Below are positions 22,058 to 31,420 of a stretch of DNA of 64,000 nt, one piece after another. The DNA lies in contig CAIYLH010000047.1 in the NCBI GenBank assembly GCA_903927005.1, positions 96,144 to 160,143 of the forward strand. The letters are read 5' to 3'. Origin of the DNA: an uncultured Pseudomonadota bacterium (lineage in GTDB: Bacteria; Pseudomonadota; Gammaproteobacteria; Steroidobacterales; Steroidobacteraceae). Both the position numbers and the translations under genes were made by a program. Each line of letters begins with the position of its first letter. Position 1 is the stretch's first letter. The notes beneath the pieces were generated by a model, which saw only the letters and a list, made by a program, of their open reading frames with translations, searched no databases and was not told the DNA's origin.

Positions 22058-23011
22058 GTGTCAGAGATCCAGATGGCCGTGTTTACGGGTAGCGCAAATC
22101 CAGCGCTGGCTCAGGACATATCACGCCATTTGAAGATGCCACTGGGTCGAGCCCACGTCGGTCGCTTCAGCGACGGCGAGGTCACGGTCGAGTTGATGGA
22201 GAACGTCCGCGGCAAGGACATCTTCATCGTGCAGCCGACGTGCCCGCCGGCCAACGATCACCTGATGGAGCTGCTGTTGATGGCGGACGCCTGCAAGCGC
22301 GCCAGTGCCGGCAGAATTACGGCGGTGATCCCTTATTTCGGCTATGCCCGTCAGGATCGCCGCCCGCGTGCGACCCGCGTCTCGATCGCCGCCAAGGTGG
22401 TCGCGAACATGATCGTCGGCGCGGGCGTTAACCGCGTGCTGACGGTGGACCTGCACGCCGACCAGATTCAGGGATTTTTCGACATCCCGGTGGACAACGT
22501 GTACGCCTCGCCCGTGCTGCTTGGCGATGCGTGGAAGCAGACGTACGACAACATGGTCGTGGTGTCGCCCGACGTCGGCGGCGTGGTGCGTGCCCGTGCA
22601 CTTGCCAAGCGGCTTGATGACGCGGATCTGGCGATCATCGACAAGCGCCGTCCGCGGCCAAACGAGTCGAAGGTGATGAACATCATCGGCGACGTCGAGG
22701 GCAAGGCCTGCGTGATGGTGGACGACATGGTCGACACCGCCGGTACGCTCTGTCTGGCGGCGCAGGCGCTGAAGGACGAGGGCGCGACGCGTGTGGTCGC
22801 CTACATCACCCATCCGGTGCTGTCCGGTGCGGCGATAGAGCGCATCTCCGCGTCGGTGCTCGATGAGTTGGTCGTGACCGACACGATTCCGCTGACGGCA
22901 GCGGCGGTGGCCTGCCCGAAAATTCGGCAGCTGTCGGTAGCGGGCCTGCTCGCCGAGACGATGCGTCGCATCCGCGATGAGGAGTCGGTCAGCTCCCTGT
23001 ACGTCGATTGA
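22058..23011 (+). CDS. prs: Ribose-phosphate pyrophosphokinase
   Basis: The 317-residue product makes PRPP from ribose 5-phosphate and ATP. It has the ATP-binding RQDRR region, [21 protein letters not shown], and the PRPP loop [13 protein letters not shown]. It starts at GTG 22058; a second possible start is ATG 22073, which would remove five residues. It follows ispE and tRNA-Gln as in many gammaproteobacteria. Confidence 0.96.
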   Translation: MSEIQMAVFTGSANPALAQDISRHLKMPLGRAHVGRFSDGEVTVELMENVRGKDIFIVQPTCPPANDHLMELLLMADACKRASAGRITAVIPYFGYARQDRRPRATRVSIAAKVVANMIVGAGVNRVLTVDLHADQIQGFFDIPVDNVYASPVLLGDAWKQTYDNMVVVSPDVGGVVRARALAKRLDDADLAIIDKRRPRPNESKVMNIIGDVEGKACVMVDDMVDTAGTLCLAAQALKDEGATRVVAYITHPVLSGAAIERISASVLDELVVTDTIPLTAAAVACPKIRQLSVAGLLAETMRRIRDEESVSSLYVD

Positions 23012-23018
23012 TATTTGG

Positions 23019-23041
23019 CCTCGCGGCGTGTTGCCGCGGGG
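23019..23041 (+). other. Stem-loop between prs and rplY
   Basis: CCTCGCGGC and GCCGCGGGG form a 9-bp stem (one G-U pair) around a 5-base loop, starting eight bases after the prs stop. No T-run follows, so it is a weak terminator candidate or an mRNA structure in the rplY leader. Confidence 0.4.
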
Positions 23042-23104
23042 TGTTGCAGAGACGGGATGTTCTTGGTCGCGGGACTCCCGGACTCTTTCTGAAGGAGACG
23101 ATAG

Positions 23105-23806
23105 ATGAAGACCTCTTTTGAATTGATCGCGGAGTTCCGTGATGACCAGGGGAAGGGTGCGAGCCGCCGCCTGCGTCACGCTGGACGCGTTCCGGCGATC
23201 CTCTATGGCGGCAAGCGCGATCCCCGCGCCCTGTCGCTGGATCACAACAAGGTCCAGCTCGCGCTGGCAAACGAGAAGTTCTACTCGTCGATCATGCAGC
23301 TGAAGGTGGGCGATCAGACCCAGTCGGCGCTGCTGCGCGATGTGCAGCGTCACCCGTGGAAGAACCAGATCGTCCACATCGACCTGCAGCGCGTTTATGA
23401 AGACGAGAAGATCCGCCTGTCGGTGCCGCTGCACTTTGTCGGCGAGGCCGGTTCGCCTGGCGTCAAGACCCAGGGCGGCATGATGTCGCATCTCAAGAAC
23501 GAGCTCGTGGTCGAGTGCCTGCCGAAGGACCTGCCGGAGTACCTGACGGTCGACGTGTCGGAACTGTCGCTGAACCAGGCGCTGAAGATCTCCGACATCA
23601 AGCTGCCGGAAGGCGTGTCGTCGGTCGATCTCGATGGCGGCAAGGACGTGGTCGTCGTATCCGTCCATGCGTTGCGCGCCGAAGAAGCCGAGACGCCGAA
23701 GGCGGCGGCTGAAGCGGCAGCACCTGCGGCGGCCGACAAGAAGGCGGCAGGCGACAAGAAGGGCGACGCCGCGAAGGCCGAGCCGAAGAAGGACGCCAAG
23801 AAGTAA
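23105..23806 (+). CDS. rplY: 50S ribosomal protein L25 (CTC/TL5 form)
   Basis: The 233-residue product has the 5S-rRNA-binding L25 domain (about 1-95; GKGASRRLRHAGRVPAILYGG) and a C-terminal beta domain (about 100-190; LSVPLHFVGEAGSPGVKTQGG), so it is the long CTC form rather than the 94-residue E. coli L25. The last 40 residues are low-complexity Ala/Lys, common in this family. A good Shine-Dalgarno AAGGAG precedes the ATG. It sits between prs and pth as expected. Confidence 0.95.
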   Translation: MKTSFELIAEFRDDQGKGASRRLRHAGRVPAILYGGKRDPRALSLDHNKVQLALANEKFYSSIMQLKVGDQTQSALLRDVQRHPWKNQIVHIDLQRVYEDEKIRLSVPLHFVGEAGSPGVKTQGGMMSHLKNELVVECLPKDLPEYLTVDVSELSLNQALKISDIKLPEGVSSVDLDGGKDVVVVSVHALRAEEAETPKAAAEAAAPAAADKKAAGDKKGDAAKAEPKKDAKK

Positions 23807-23887
23807 CGCGCCCGTCGTCCTGGGGCGCTGGGCCGTATTCCCTCGTGGAAGCGGCCCGGTGGCCTCCGGCGGCTGCGCTGTACTGTC

Positions 23888-24478
23888 ATGGCGGGGCTGA
23901 CGCTCAAGCTGGTGGTGGGGCTCGGCAACCCGGGCCCGGAGCACGCCGATACCCGGCACAACGCCGGGTTCTGGTGCGTGGATCGGCTGGCCGCCGCTGC
24001 GGCGGGCAGCCTTCGCCCGCATGCGCGTTACCACGGTGAGGCCGGACGCATCGTGCTCGGTGGTCAGGAAATCTGGCTGCTCAAGCCGACGACCTACATG
24101 AACCGCAGCGGGCAGTCGGTGCGGGCACTGGCCGACTACATGAGAATTTCGCCGGCTGAGGCGCTGGTCGTCCACGATGACCTCGACCTGCCGGTAGGCG
24201 CGACGCGCCTTAAGTTGGGTGGCGGCGCGGGCGGCCACAACGGGCTCAAGGACATCATCGCGCACATTGGCGACGGTTTCTGGCGGCTCAGGCTCGGTAT
24301 CGGACATCCGACCTCGCGTAGCGAGGTCATCGATTACGTACTGCGACGGGCGCCTGCGTCCGAGCAGTCACTCTTGGACGAGGCCGTCGAGGCCGGTGCC
24401 GCGGCAATTCCGCGGTTACTGGTCGACGGGGCCGAAAAAGTCATGAACGGCCTGCACCGGCGTACGCCGGGGGCCTAG
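23888..24478 (+). CDS. pth: Peptidyl-tRNA hydrolase
   Basis: The 196-residue product recycles peptidyl-tRNA. Catalytic H24 (DTRHNAGFW), N14 (GLGNPG) and the KPTTYMNRSG and GGGAGGHNGLKDI motifs are intact. The gene is nine bases before ychF, and the pair is presumably co-transcribed. Confidence 0.95.
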   Translation: MAGLTLKLVVGLGNPGPEHADTRHNAGFWCVDRLAAAAAGSLRPHARYHGEAGRIVLGGQEIWLLKPTTYMNRSGQSVRALADYMRISPAEALVVHDDLDLPVGATRLKLGGGAGGHNGLKDIIAHIGDGFWRLRLGIGHPTSRSEVIDYVLRRAPASEQSLLDEAVEAGAAAIPRLLVDGAEKVMNGLHRRTPGA

Positions 24479-24487
24479 GGAGACGCT

Positions 24488-25579
24488 GTGGCGATCAAGT
24501 GTGGCATCGTCGGCCTGCCGAACGTTGGCAAGTCGACCCTCTTCAACGCGCTCACGCGCGCGCAGATCCCGGCAGAGAACTACCCGTTCTGCACGATCGA
24601 CCCGAACGTGGGCGTGGTACCGCTGCCGGATCCGCGCCTGCAGGCGCTGGCAGGCATCGCCAGCCCCGAGCGGATCCTGCCGACCACCGTCGAGTTCGTC
24701 GACATCGCCGGCATCGTCAAGGGCGCCGCCGAGGGCGAGGGCCTGGGCAACAAGTTCCTGGCGCACATCCGTGAGGTGGACGCGATCACTCACGTGGTGC
24801 GCTGCTTCGTCGATGACGATGTGATCCACGTGGCGGGCGGCGTCAATCCGCTGGCCGACATCGAGACGATCAATACCGAACTTGCGCTCGCGGACCTGGA
24901 TACCGCCGAGAAGGGCCTCGCCCGAGCGGAAAAGCTCTGCCGCGCCCAGGACAAGGAGGCCGTCAAGGCCCGCGACGTGATCAAGCGCGTACGCGACGCG
25001 CTCAACAACGGCACACCCGCCCGTGCGGTGACGCTGGATGAGCAGGAGCGGCTGATCGTCCGCGAACTGCAGCTGCTGACCATGAAGCCGGTGCTGTATG
25101 TCGCCAACGTTAACGAATCGGGCTTCCACGACAACCCGCTGCTGGCGGCCGTCGAGGCCCTCGCCGTGCGCGAGGGCGCCCAGGTGGTGCCGGTGTGCGC
25201 CGCGATCGAGGCGGAGATCGCCCAGCTCGAAGATGCCGACCGGGCTGACTTCCTCACGGAACTCGGACTGGACGAGCCGGGTCTCAACCGGGTGATCCGC
25301 GCCGCCTACACGCTCCTGGGCCTGCAGACCTACTTCACCGTGGGTCCGAAGGAAGTCCGTGCCTGGACGGTCCGCAAGGGCGCCACGGCGCCGCAGGCGG
25401 CGGCCGTGATTCATACGGACTTTGAGCGCGGATTCATCCGCGCCGAGGTCATCGGCTACGAGGATTACATTGCCTGCAAGGGCGAGTCCGGGGCCCGCGA
25501 GGCGGGCAAGATGCGCCTCGAGGGCAAGGAATACCTGGTCCGCGAAGGCGATGTAATGCACTTTCGGTTCAACGTCTGA
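24488..25579 (+). CDS. ychF: Redox-responsive ATPase YchF (Ola1 family)
   Basis: The 363-residue product is an Obg-family P-loop ATPase. The Walker A region GLPNVGKST (8-16), a [13 protein letters not shown] switch and a C-terminal TGS domain (about 275-363; [19 protein letters not shown]) are clear. YchF binds ribosomes and affects oxidative-stress responses. It starts at GTG 24488; a GGGAGA Shine-Dalgarno precedes it. The pth-ychF pairing is conserved. Confidence 0.96.
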   Translation: MAIKCGIVGLPNVGKSTLFNALTRAQIPAENYPFCTIDPNVGVVPLPDPRLQALAGIASPERILPTTVEFVDIAGIVKGAAEGEGLGNKFLAHIREVDAITHVVRCFVDDDVIHVAGGVNPLADIETINTELALADLDTAEKGLARAEKLCRAQDKEAVKARDVIKRVRDALNNGTPARAVTLDEQERLIVRELQLLTMKPVLYVANVNESGFHDNPLLAAVEALAVREGAQVVPVCAAIEAEIAQLEDADRADFLTELGLDEPGLNRVIRAAYTLLGLQTYFTVGPKEVRAWTVRKGATAPQAAAVIHTDFERGFIRAEVIGYEDYIACKGESGAREAGKMRLEGKEYLVREGDVMHFRFNV

Positions 25580-25640
25580 GGCCGCCGGGCGCTATGCTCT
25601 GCGCCGCGCTTGCCCGTCACGATCGATGCGAGGAATGCCT

Positions 25641-27650
25641 GTGAAGAATGCACTTCTGGTCCGCCTCGCCGCGGTCTTCTGCTCCTTGGCCCTTGCGGGC
25701 TGTGGCGGGGGCTCGAAGGCGGCCTCGACCGCCGTCGGCGTCGGTATCGGCGTATCGCTGTCCGCGCCGTCTGCGACCACCCTGGTGGCCGAGGGCGCGA
25801 CCGCCGAGATCGACGCAACGGTGTCGAACGACACCAGCGCGGCGGGCGTCAGCTGGACGCTGTCACCGGCCACCGGAGCCGGTTCGATCCAGAGCAGTGA
25901 CAAGGGCAAGGCCATTTACCTGGCGCCTTCCGGCGTCACCGGAGCGGTGTTCGCCACGCTGGTCGCGACCTCGATCACCGACCCGACCATGGCCTCCTCA
26001 GTAACGCTGACCGTCAACGGCACACCGGTGATTGCGACGCCAGTGCTGTTCCCGGCCAACCAGAATGTCATCTATACGACCTACATCAGCGTCGCAGGCG
26101 GCACCGCCCCCTACACCTGGACGACCAGCGTAGGCACGCTGCCGGCGGGTCTGACGCTGAACGGCAGCACGACCGCGTCGCTCGCGATCAGCGGTACGCC
26201 GACCGCAATCGGCAGCTCAACCTTCACAATCAAAGTCGCGGATTCTGCGAGCCCCACCCGCATCGCGACGGTAACGCTGACGCTGGTGGTGAACGCACAG
26301 ACCGCCTGCCTGTTGTCGGGCCGCTATGCGTACATGCTCACCGGCTATACCAGCGGCAGTCCGGTCGTGCGCGCGGGCAGCTTCAACGTAGGCAGTGACG
26401 GCACGGTCACTGGCATCGAGGACTACAAGGACCCGACGACTGGGCATTCGGCGTCGGCAATCACCAGTGGCCTGTGCAAGACACTGACGCAGAACCGCGG
26501 CACGCTGCTGCTGACGACGGCTGCGGGCAGCGCGACCTATGACTACGGCACCAGAAGTTCGCTGCAGTCCGGCCAGATGCAGGAGAACGACGGCAGCAGC
26601 ATCGTCGGCTCCGGTCAGTTCTTCCATCAGGACGAGAGCGCATTCAGCGCGGGCGTGCTGGCGGGCGATTATGCGTTCGGGCTGGTGGGCGATGACGGCG
26701 CGTCGAAGCGCCTTGCCATTGCCGGCCGTTTCACCCTCGGCGCGAACGGCGTGCTCAGCGGTGGCCTGGCCGACGCCAATCCGACGACGCCGATCGCGGC
26801 CGGCGCACTGACCGCCACGCTGGCGGCGCCGGATGCCAATGGCCGCGGCAGCGGCACGCTGGTGATTGGCTCCCTGTCGCTCCCCGTGGCGTACTACGTG
26901 ATCGGCCCGGACAAGGCGTTCATCGTCAGCGACGACACCTCCGGCTCGACGCCGCGTCTGGCAGGCCAGTGGCAGCGCCAGACCGGGGCGGGCACGCTCA
27001 ATTCCAATGCCCTGGCCGCGCCTGCGATCCTGAGCTTGTGGGGCTCGTCGCTGGGTAACGGCGTGCCGCTTGCGACCATGGCGGCGGGGCGCCTGTCAGG
27101 CGCTGTTGCCAGCGGCGGCGCAGGCACTGTCGATGTCATGCTCGACGTCACCGCGCCCTCCAGCGCGCTGGTCAACTCGTCCTACACCGCAATGCCCTAT
27201 GCGGTCGCGACCAATGGCCGCACGACGCTGTCGACGGGCACGGGCGCCGCACAGCGCAATTTCATCATCTACGCCGATGGCGCCGGTGGCGGCTTCGTGG
27301 TCGAGCCGTCGAGCACGACGGGTAATTTCGGCATTCTCGAGCCGCAGATCGGCGCGCCGTTCACGACCTTCCCGACCGCCTACTACGTCGGCGGTACGCT
27401 GTACGCCGGGTCGACCTCGCCGATCACGCTTGCGCCGCAGCTGTTGTTTCAGAGCGGCTCGGTGGGTGGCAACCTCACCGGCAGCTACGCGATCGACTCG
27501 GTCAACGGCCGGATCGTCATGGCCGTGACCCGGAACATCCTCGGTGGCACGGGCCTCGTGGCGTATATCGTGTCGAGCGAGAAGCTCGTGATCCTCGGCA
27601 ACGGGGTCAACGCGTTGAACAGCCAGCTGGCCTGGTTCGAGCACTTCTGA
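25641..27650 (+). CDS. Large Ig-like surface/secreted lipoprotein, function unknown
   Basis: The 669-residue product starts with a lipoprotein signal (LALAGC, Cys21) and a GGGS linker. An Ig-like segment with the putative-Ig (He_PIG) pattern GTLPAGLTLNGSTTASLAISG.. TFTIKVADS lies at about 140-215. After it come loosely repeated beta-rich units that begin G-R/D/S-Y-A (near 226, 341 and 613) with a following AGxFxxGxxGxxxG pattern. It is rich in Ala, Gly, Ser and Thr with few charged residues. I chose GTG 25641 because GAGGA lies six bases upstream; ATG 25626 and 25635 are alternatives. No function can be assigned. Confidence 0.75.
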   Translation: MKNALLVRLAAVFCSLALAGCGGGSKAASTAVGVGIGVSLSAPSATTLVAEGATAEIDATVSNDTSAAGVSWTLSPATGAGSIQSSDKGKAIYLAPSGVTGAVFATLVATSITDPTMASSVTLTVNGTPVIATPVLFPANQNVIYTTYISVAGGTAPYTWTTSVGTLPAGLTLNGSTTASLAISGTPTAIGSSTFTIKVADSASPTRIATVTLTLVVNAQTACLLSGRYAYMLTGYTSGSPVVRAGSFNVGSDGTVTGIEDYKDPTTGHSASAITSGLCKTLTQNRGTLLLTTAAGSATYDYGTRSSLQSGQMQENDGSSIVGSGQFFHQDESAFSAGVLAGDYAFGLVGDDGASKRLAIAGRFTLGANGVLSGGLADANPTTPIAAGALTATLAAPDANGRGSGTLVIGSLSLPVAYYVIGPDKAFIVSDDTSGSTPRLAGQWQRQTGAGTLNSNALAAPAILSLWGSSLGNGVPLATMAAGRLSGAVASGGAGTVDVMLDVTAPSSALVNSSYTAMPYAVATNGRTTLSTGTGAAQRNFIIYADGAGGGFVVEPSSTTGNFGILEPQIGAPFTTFPTAYYVGGTLYAGSTSPITLAPQLLFQSGSVGGNLTGSYAIDSVNGRIVMAVTRNILGGTGLVAYIVSSEKLVILGNGVNALNSQLAWFEHF

Positions 27651-27663
27651 GGGCCAGACCCGT

Positions 27664-27686
27664 GGCGCTCCCCACCCGGGGGCGCC
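27664..27686 (+). terminator. GC-rich stem-loop after the Ig-like lipoprotein gene
   Basis: GGCGCTCCC and GGGGGCGCC form a 9-bp stem (one G-U pair) around CACCC, 14 bases after the stop codon. There is no T-run, so termination may be weak or Rho-assisted. The rest of the 27651-27890 spacer holds further GC-rich palindromes, including CCCGCCC/GGGCGGG and CCCCCTGCAGGGGG, but no gene that I can support. Confidence 0.45.
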
Positions 27687-27890
27687 GGCGGGCCCACCCG
27701 GGGCCGGAATGGCCCTAGTCCGGGCGCGTAAGCCCCATGGCGGTACGCTTCTCTTAGACAGATGCGGCGCTGTTGGCTAGACTGCGCGCCCGCCCAGCGG
27801 GGCGGGAGTCTCGACTGTTGTCGGCCGGGTTTATGACCGGTCCGGCTGGCCCCCTGCAGGGGGTTGGCAACGACGGCGACGATGTTGATT

Positions 27891-27967
27891 GGCTAGGTAG
27901 CTCAGCTGGTTAGAGCACGGGATTCATAACCCCGGGGTCGCGGGTTCGATTCCCGCCCTAGCCACCA
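27891..27967 (+). tRNA. tRNA-Met, elongator (anticodon CAT)
   Basis: A 77-nt cloverleaf with encoded CCA. The acceptor GGCTAGG pairs with CCTAGCC, the discriminator is A, the D arm is GTAGCTCAGCTGGTTAGAGC, the anticodon stem CGGGA..CCCCG holds loop TTCATAA, and the T arm is GGGTTCGATTCCC. The GGCTA-GTAGCTCAG start matches elongator Met tRNA rather than initiator tRNA. A lysidine-modified Ile2 tRNA is less likely on acceptor sequence. Confidence 0.93.
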
Positions 27968-28119
27968 CCCTTTCCAGCCGATCGGCTAGCATTCGGCGGC
28001 CCGGCCCGGCATGTCCCAGACCGGCCTTTTGGCAGCTAGTCCATCGCGAGGCCCCCCTTGGCGATATTCCCACCCTGTTCGATCCTGCCGGGCGTAGCCG
28101 CTATCTCTGGCGCCCAGCC

Positions 28120-28944
28120 GTGAGCGCCGGCGTGCCAGAGTTTCTCGCGCCGCCCCCGGTCGTGACCGTTACGGTTGACCGCTGGAGTGCCGGTCGGACC
28201 GAGCGGGTCGTCGATGAGGTTGCCGACGAGCGGCCGGTCGCGTTCCGTTACCACGGCGTTTCGCACGTGGTGATGCTGGCGACTCCGGCGGATCTTGAAG
28301 ATCTCGCGGTCGGTTTCACGCTCAGCGAGGCGATCGTCACATCGCCCACGCAGATTCGCTCGGTCGCGCTCAAGGTGCTAGACGATGCCCTCGAGGTCGA
28401 CCTCGACATCGCGCCCGAACGCTTCTCACTGCTGCTGCAGCGGCACCGTAACCTGACCGGGCGGACCGGCTGCGGCATGTGCGGTGCAGAGACGCTTGCC
28501 GATGCGATCCGCCCCCCGCCTACGCTCGAGGGCGGGCTGCGATTGGATGCGACCGACCTGCACGCGGCGCTCGACGCCCTGCAGGCCGGCCAGGCATTGA
28601 ATGCGCGTACCGGCAGCATCCACGCCGCGGCCTGGGTCGTGCCCGGCCAGGGCGTGGTGCTGGTGCGTGAAGACGTCGGCCGCCACAACGCGCTGGACAA
28701 GCTGATCGGCGCGCTGGTGCGCGACGGCGCGGATCTCGCTACCGGCTACGTGATCATCACCAGCCGCGCCAGCTACGAGATCGTGCAGAAGGCCGCCACG
28801 GTCGGCATCGCCGCAATCGTCGCTGTGTCAGCCCCGACTGCGTTCGCGATCCGTGCTGCGACCGAGTTCGGGGTGACGCTGGTCGGCTTCGCCCGGCCGG
28901 GCCGTCATGTTGTGTACGCCCATGGCGAGCGCGTAATTCCCTAA
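28120..28944 (+). CDS. fdhD: FdhD sulfur-carrier protein for formate dehydrogenase
   Basis: The 274-residue product carries the reactive CGMC motif (C118, C121) that passes sulfur from the IscS desulfurase to the Mo-bis-PGD cofactor of formate dehydrogenase. SIHAAAWV and VREDVGRHNALDKLIGA are family hallmarks. It starts at GTG 28120. No formate dehydrogenase structural gene is in the window, so its client must lie elsewhere or be another molybdoenzyme. It is followed 24 bases later by the nitroreductase gene. Confidence 0.93.
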   Translation: MSAGVPEFLAPPPVVTVTVDRWSAGRTERVVDEVADERPVAFRYHGVSHVVMLATPADLEDLAVGFTLSEAIVTSPTQIRSVALKVLDDALEVDLDIAPERFSLLLQRHRNLTGRTGCGMCGAETLADAIRPPPTLEGGLRLDATDLHAALDALQAGQALNARTGSIHAAAWVVPGQGVVLVREDVGRHNALDKLIGALVRDGADLATGYVIITSRASYEIVQKAATVGIAAIVAVSAPTAFAIRAATEFGVTLVGFARPGRHVVYAHGERVIP

Positions 28945-28968
28945 TTTGACTCCGCTGGAGATCTGCCG

Positions 28969-29571
28969 ATGACGACTGTGCCCGGGACTCGAGTGAGCGA
29001 TGAAGTGCTGGCTCAGCTGTACGCCGAGGCGCGCACGTTCTCGCGTTGGCTGCCGCGGTCGGTGGAGCCGGCGCTGCTGCATGAGCTGTATGAGTGGGTG
29101 AAGTTCGGGCCGACGTCGGCGAACAGCCAGCCGGGGAGATTCTGGTTCGTGACCAGCGCCAAGGCTAAGGAACAACTCAAGGCTGCGCTGGCGCCGGGTA
29201 ACGTCGACAAGACGATGGCGGCGCCGGTGACCGTGATTGTCGCCTACGACACGCGCTTCCATGATCTGCTGCCCAAGGCATTCCCGCAGGTCGATGCGCG
29301 CAGTTGGTTCGAGGGCAACGACGAGCTGATCGAGCAGACTGGACGTCGCAACAGTGCGCTGCAGGGCGGCTACCTGATGATCGCGGCGCGGGCGCTCGGA
29401 CTCGATTGCGGGCCGATGTCTGGTTTCGACGCGGCGCTAGTAGACCGAACGTTCTTCCCGGACGGGCGCTATCGCAGCAATTTCCTCTGCAACCTTGGTT
29501 ACGGCGAGCGTGCGTCGCTGCACGGTCGCAATCCTCGGCTCAGTTTCGACGAGGCGTGTCGCCTCGTCTGA
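28969..29571 (+). CDS. RutE-like malonic semialdehyde reductase (nitroreductase family)
   Basis: The 200-residue FMN-dependent nitroreductase-fold protein has the RutE pattern FGPTSANSQPGRFWFVTS, GNVDKTMAAPVTVIVAYD and a SALQGGYLMIAARALGLDCGPMSGFD segment. RutE reduces malonic semialdehyde to 3-hydroxypropionate in uracil degradation, but no other rut genes are here, so the substrate may differ. A GGAG Shine-Dalgarno precedes ATG 28969. Confidence 0.8.
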   Translation: MTTVPGTRVSDEVLAQLYAEARTFSRWLPRSVEPALLHELYEWVKFGPTSANSQPGRFWFVTSAKAKEQLKAALAPGNVDKTMAAPVTVIVAYDTRFHDLLPKAFPQVDARSWFEGNDELIEQTGRRNSALQGGYLMIAARALGLDCGPMSGFDAALVDRTFFPDGRYRSNFLCNLGYGERASLHGRNPRLSFDEACRLV

Positions 29572-29594
29572 GGGCTAGCCAGTCGCGGCGGGCC

Positions 29595-30698
29595 TCAGGC
29601 CCGGCCGCGGGCCGCGCGGGGAAAGCCCACCCAGACGCGCCGTTCGAAGTCGAACAGCTTGCACTGGCGCACGGTGCGCCAGTACTGGCGCATCGACAGT
29701 TCGATCACCGGAATATCGGGTACCAGCCGCGCCAGTTCCGCCTGTGCCGCCTTCAGGCGATACAGCGGGATGCGCGCGTCCAGATGATGGGCCGCGTGTT
29801 CCATGATGTTGTGCAGCAGCAGGTTCCACCATGGCCGGATCTTGTAACGGACCGTGCCGTTCAGAATGCCCTGTGCCTTGAGCCAGCTGGACTTATCGGC
29901 GTACCAGACAACGTCGGGGTGCGTGTGGTGCAGGTAGACGACGAAACCGACGGTCCAGTTCCAGACGAGGAACGGCAGGAGGTAGCCGAGCACGACCGCA
30001 AGGGTCGTGGCCCCGGCGCCTGCGGGCGAGTAAACAGCCAGCACCGCGATCCACAGCGCTGCGAACACGGTGACGAGCAGTGAGTCCCAGGTGAACTCGG
30101 GGCGCTTGCCCGGCGCATTGCCCTTGCCGGGGAAGTACAGCTTCTTCCACCAGATCTCCACCATGTAATACGGCAGCGGACCGAATGCACTGCGGTAGAC
30201 ACGCTCGACGAGCTTACGTGCCGGCGAGAGCGCGTCCCACTCCGTAGGGTCCAGTGGCTGCCAGACGAAGTCGCGGCCCTTGAGGTTGTTGAAGCCGTGG
30301 TGGACTACGTTGTGGCCTACCCGCCAGAGCGAGTACGGCGTCATCGACGGCAGGAACGCGATGCGTCCGATTGTCTTATTGAGCGCCTCATGATCGGTGA
30401 GGCTGCCGTGGCAGGCGTCATGGCCGATGATGAATAGCCGCACGATCGCGACCGTGGCGAGCACGCAGCCCGCAATCTGCAGGCCGAGCGAGCCGCTGAC
30501 CACCAGCCACTGGGCCGCGACGAACAGGGCGAGGTCGGCCAGCAGCAGCACCAAGGCCAGTGCGGTCGAGCGCCGATAGTAGGCGGACAGCACCTCGCGC
30601 AGGCGTGGAATGCTGTACGTCGCCGGTGCGGCGGAGGTCGAGGTGGGCTCAGCAGGGACTGCGGGGGCTGCGGACATGCGGGATGCTCGTGCTTCCAA
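29595..30698 (-). CDS. Membrane fatty-acid desaturase family protein
   Basis: The 367-residue polytopic protein has the three histidine boxes of the di-iron desaturase/hydroxylase family: HDACH at 93-97, HNVVHH at 129-134 and HAAHH near 304. Hydrophobic segments flank them at about 48-90 and 205-250. It probably oxidises a lipid acyl chain or another hydrophobic substrate in the inner membrane; regiospecificity cannot be read from sequence. ATG 30677 is an alternative start seven residues in. It is convergent with the nitroreductase gene and divergent from the GST gene. Confidence 0.82.
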   Translation of the reverse strand: MEARASRMSAAPAVPAEPTSTSAAPATYSIPRLREVLSAYYRRSTALALVLLLADLALFVAAQWLVVSGSLGLQIAGCVLATVAIVRLFIIGHDACHGSLTDHEALNKTIGRIAFLPSMTPYSLWRVGHNVVHHGFNNLKGRDFVWQPLDPTEWDALSPARKLVERVYRSAFGPLPYYMVEIWWKKLYFPGKGNAPGKRPEFTWDSLLVTVFAALWIAVLAVYSPAGAGATTLAVVLGYLLPFLVWNWTVGFVVYLHHTHPDVVWYADKSSWLKAQGILNGTVRYKIRPWWNLLLHNIMEHAAHHLDARIPLYRLKAAQAELARLVPDIPVIELSMRQYWRTVRQCKLFDFERRVWVGFPRAARGRA

Positions 30699-30787
30699 GG
30701 GGGGACTCGGCGGGCGGCATTATACGCGGCGGCGGCGCGCCGCCCAGTCGGCATAATGGTCATCTTTTTCAAGGGGCGGGCGGCTCG

Positions 30788-31420
30788 ATGTACACGCTTT
30801 ATTACATGCCGGGTGCGGCGAGTTTCGTGGTTCATTGGCTGTTATTGGAGACAGGGGTGCCGCACGAGCTGCGTCGGATCGACGGCGAGGCGGGCGAGCA
30901 GAAGTCGCCCGCGTACCTCAAGCTCAATCCCAACGGCCTGATTCCAGTACTTATTGTGGATGGTCAGCCGGTCTACGAGGCGGCGGCGCTGGCGCTGCTG
31001 CTGGCTGAGCGGCATCCGGCGGCGGGGCTCTCGCCCGCCGCCGGCTCCGCCGAGCGGGCGCTGTACCTGCAGTGGATGCTGCATCTGGCCAACACGCTGC
31101 AGCCGGCATTTCGTGCTTGGTTCTATCCCGATGAGGCCGCCGGCCCCGAGCATCGCGCAGTCGTCCAGGACGGTGCGCGCCAGCGCATTGAAGCGGCCTG
31201 GGATCGACTTGACGCCCATCTGCAGGCGAGCGGGCCGTTCATCGCAGGCGCTGCGCTCACCGCCGTCGACTTTCATGCGGCAATGCTCGCGCGCTGGTCG
31301 CGCAACATGCCGCGTCCGGCCACCCAGTGGCCGGCGATTGGCAGGTTGGTGGATGCACTGCGCGCCAGGCCGTCATTCCGGGCGCTCAATCAGAGCGAAG
31401 GGCTGACCGAGTGGCTTTGA
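30788..31420 (+). CDS. Glutathione S-transferase family protein
   Basis: The 210-residue product has an N-terminal thioredoxin-fold domain (LYYMPGAASFVVHWLLLETG; cis-proline in GLIPVLIVDG) and a C-terminal helical GST domain. It probably conjugates glutathione to an electrophile or acts in reductive detoxification in the cytoplasm. The stop codon overlaps the GTG start of the acetyltransferase gene by ten bases. Confidence 0.87.
   Translation: MYTLYYMPGAASFVVHWLLLETGVPHELRRIDGEAGEQKSPAYLKLNPNGLIPVLIVDGQPVYEAAALALLLAERHPAAGLSPAAGSAERALYLQWMLHLANTLQPAFRAWFYPDEAAGPEHRAVVQDGARQRIEAAWDRLDAHLQASGPFIAGAALTAVDFHAAMLARWSRNMPRPATQWPAIGRLVDALRARPSFRALNQSEGLTEWL

Noticed and set aside
22121..24307. A 728-codon open frame on the minus strand across prs, rplY and pth.
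   Set aside because: It is antisense to three certain genes, has His/Arg-rich low-quality protein and no family features. Long antisense frames are expected at this GC content.
27891..27967. Reading the CAT tRNA as tRNA-Ile2.
   Set aside because: The acceptor stem and arm sequences follow elongator tRNA-Met; Ile2 would need tilS-type identity elements that I do not see.
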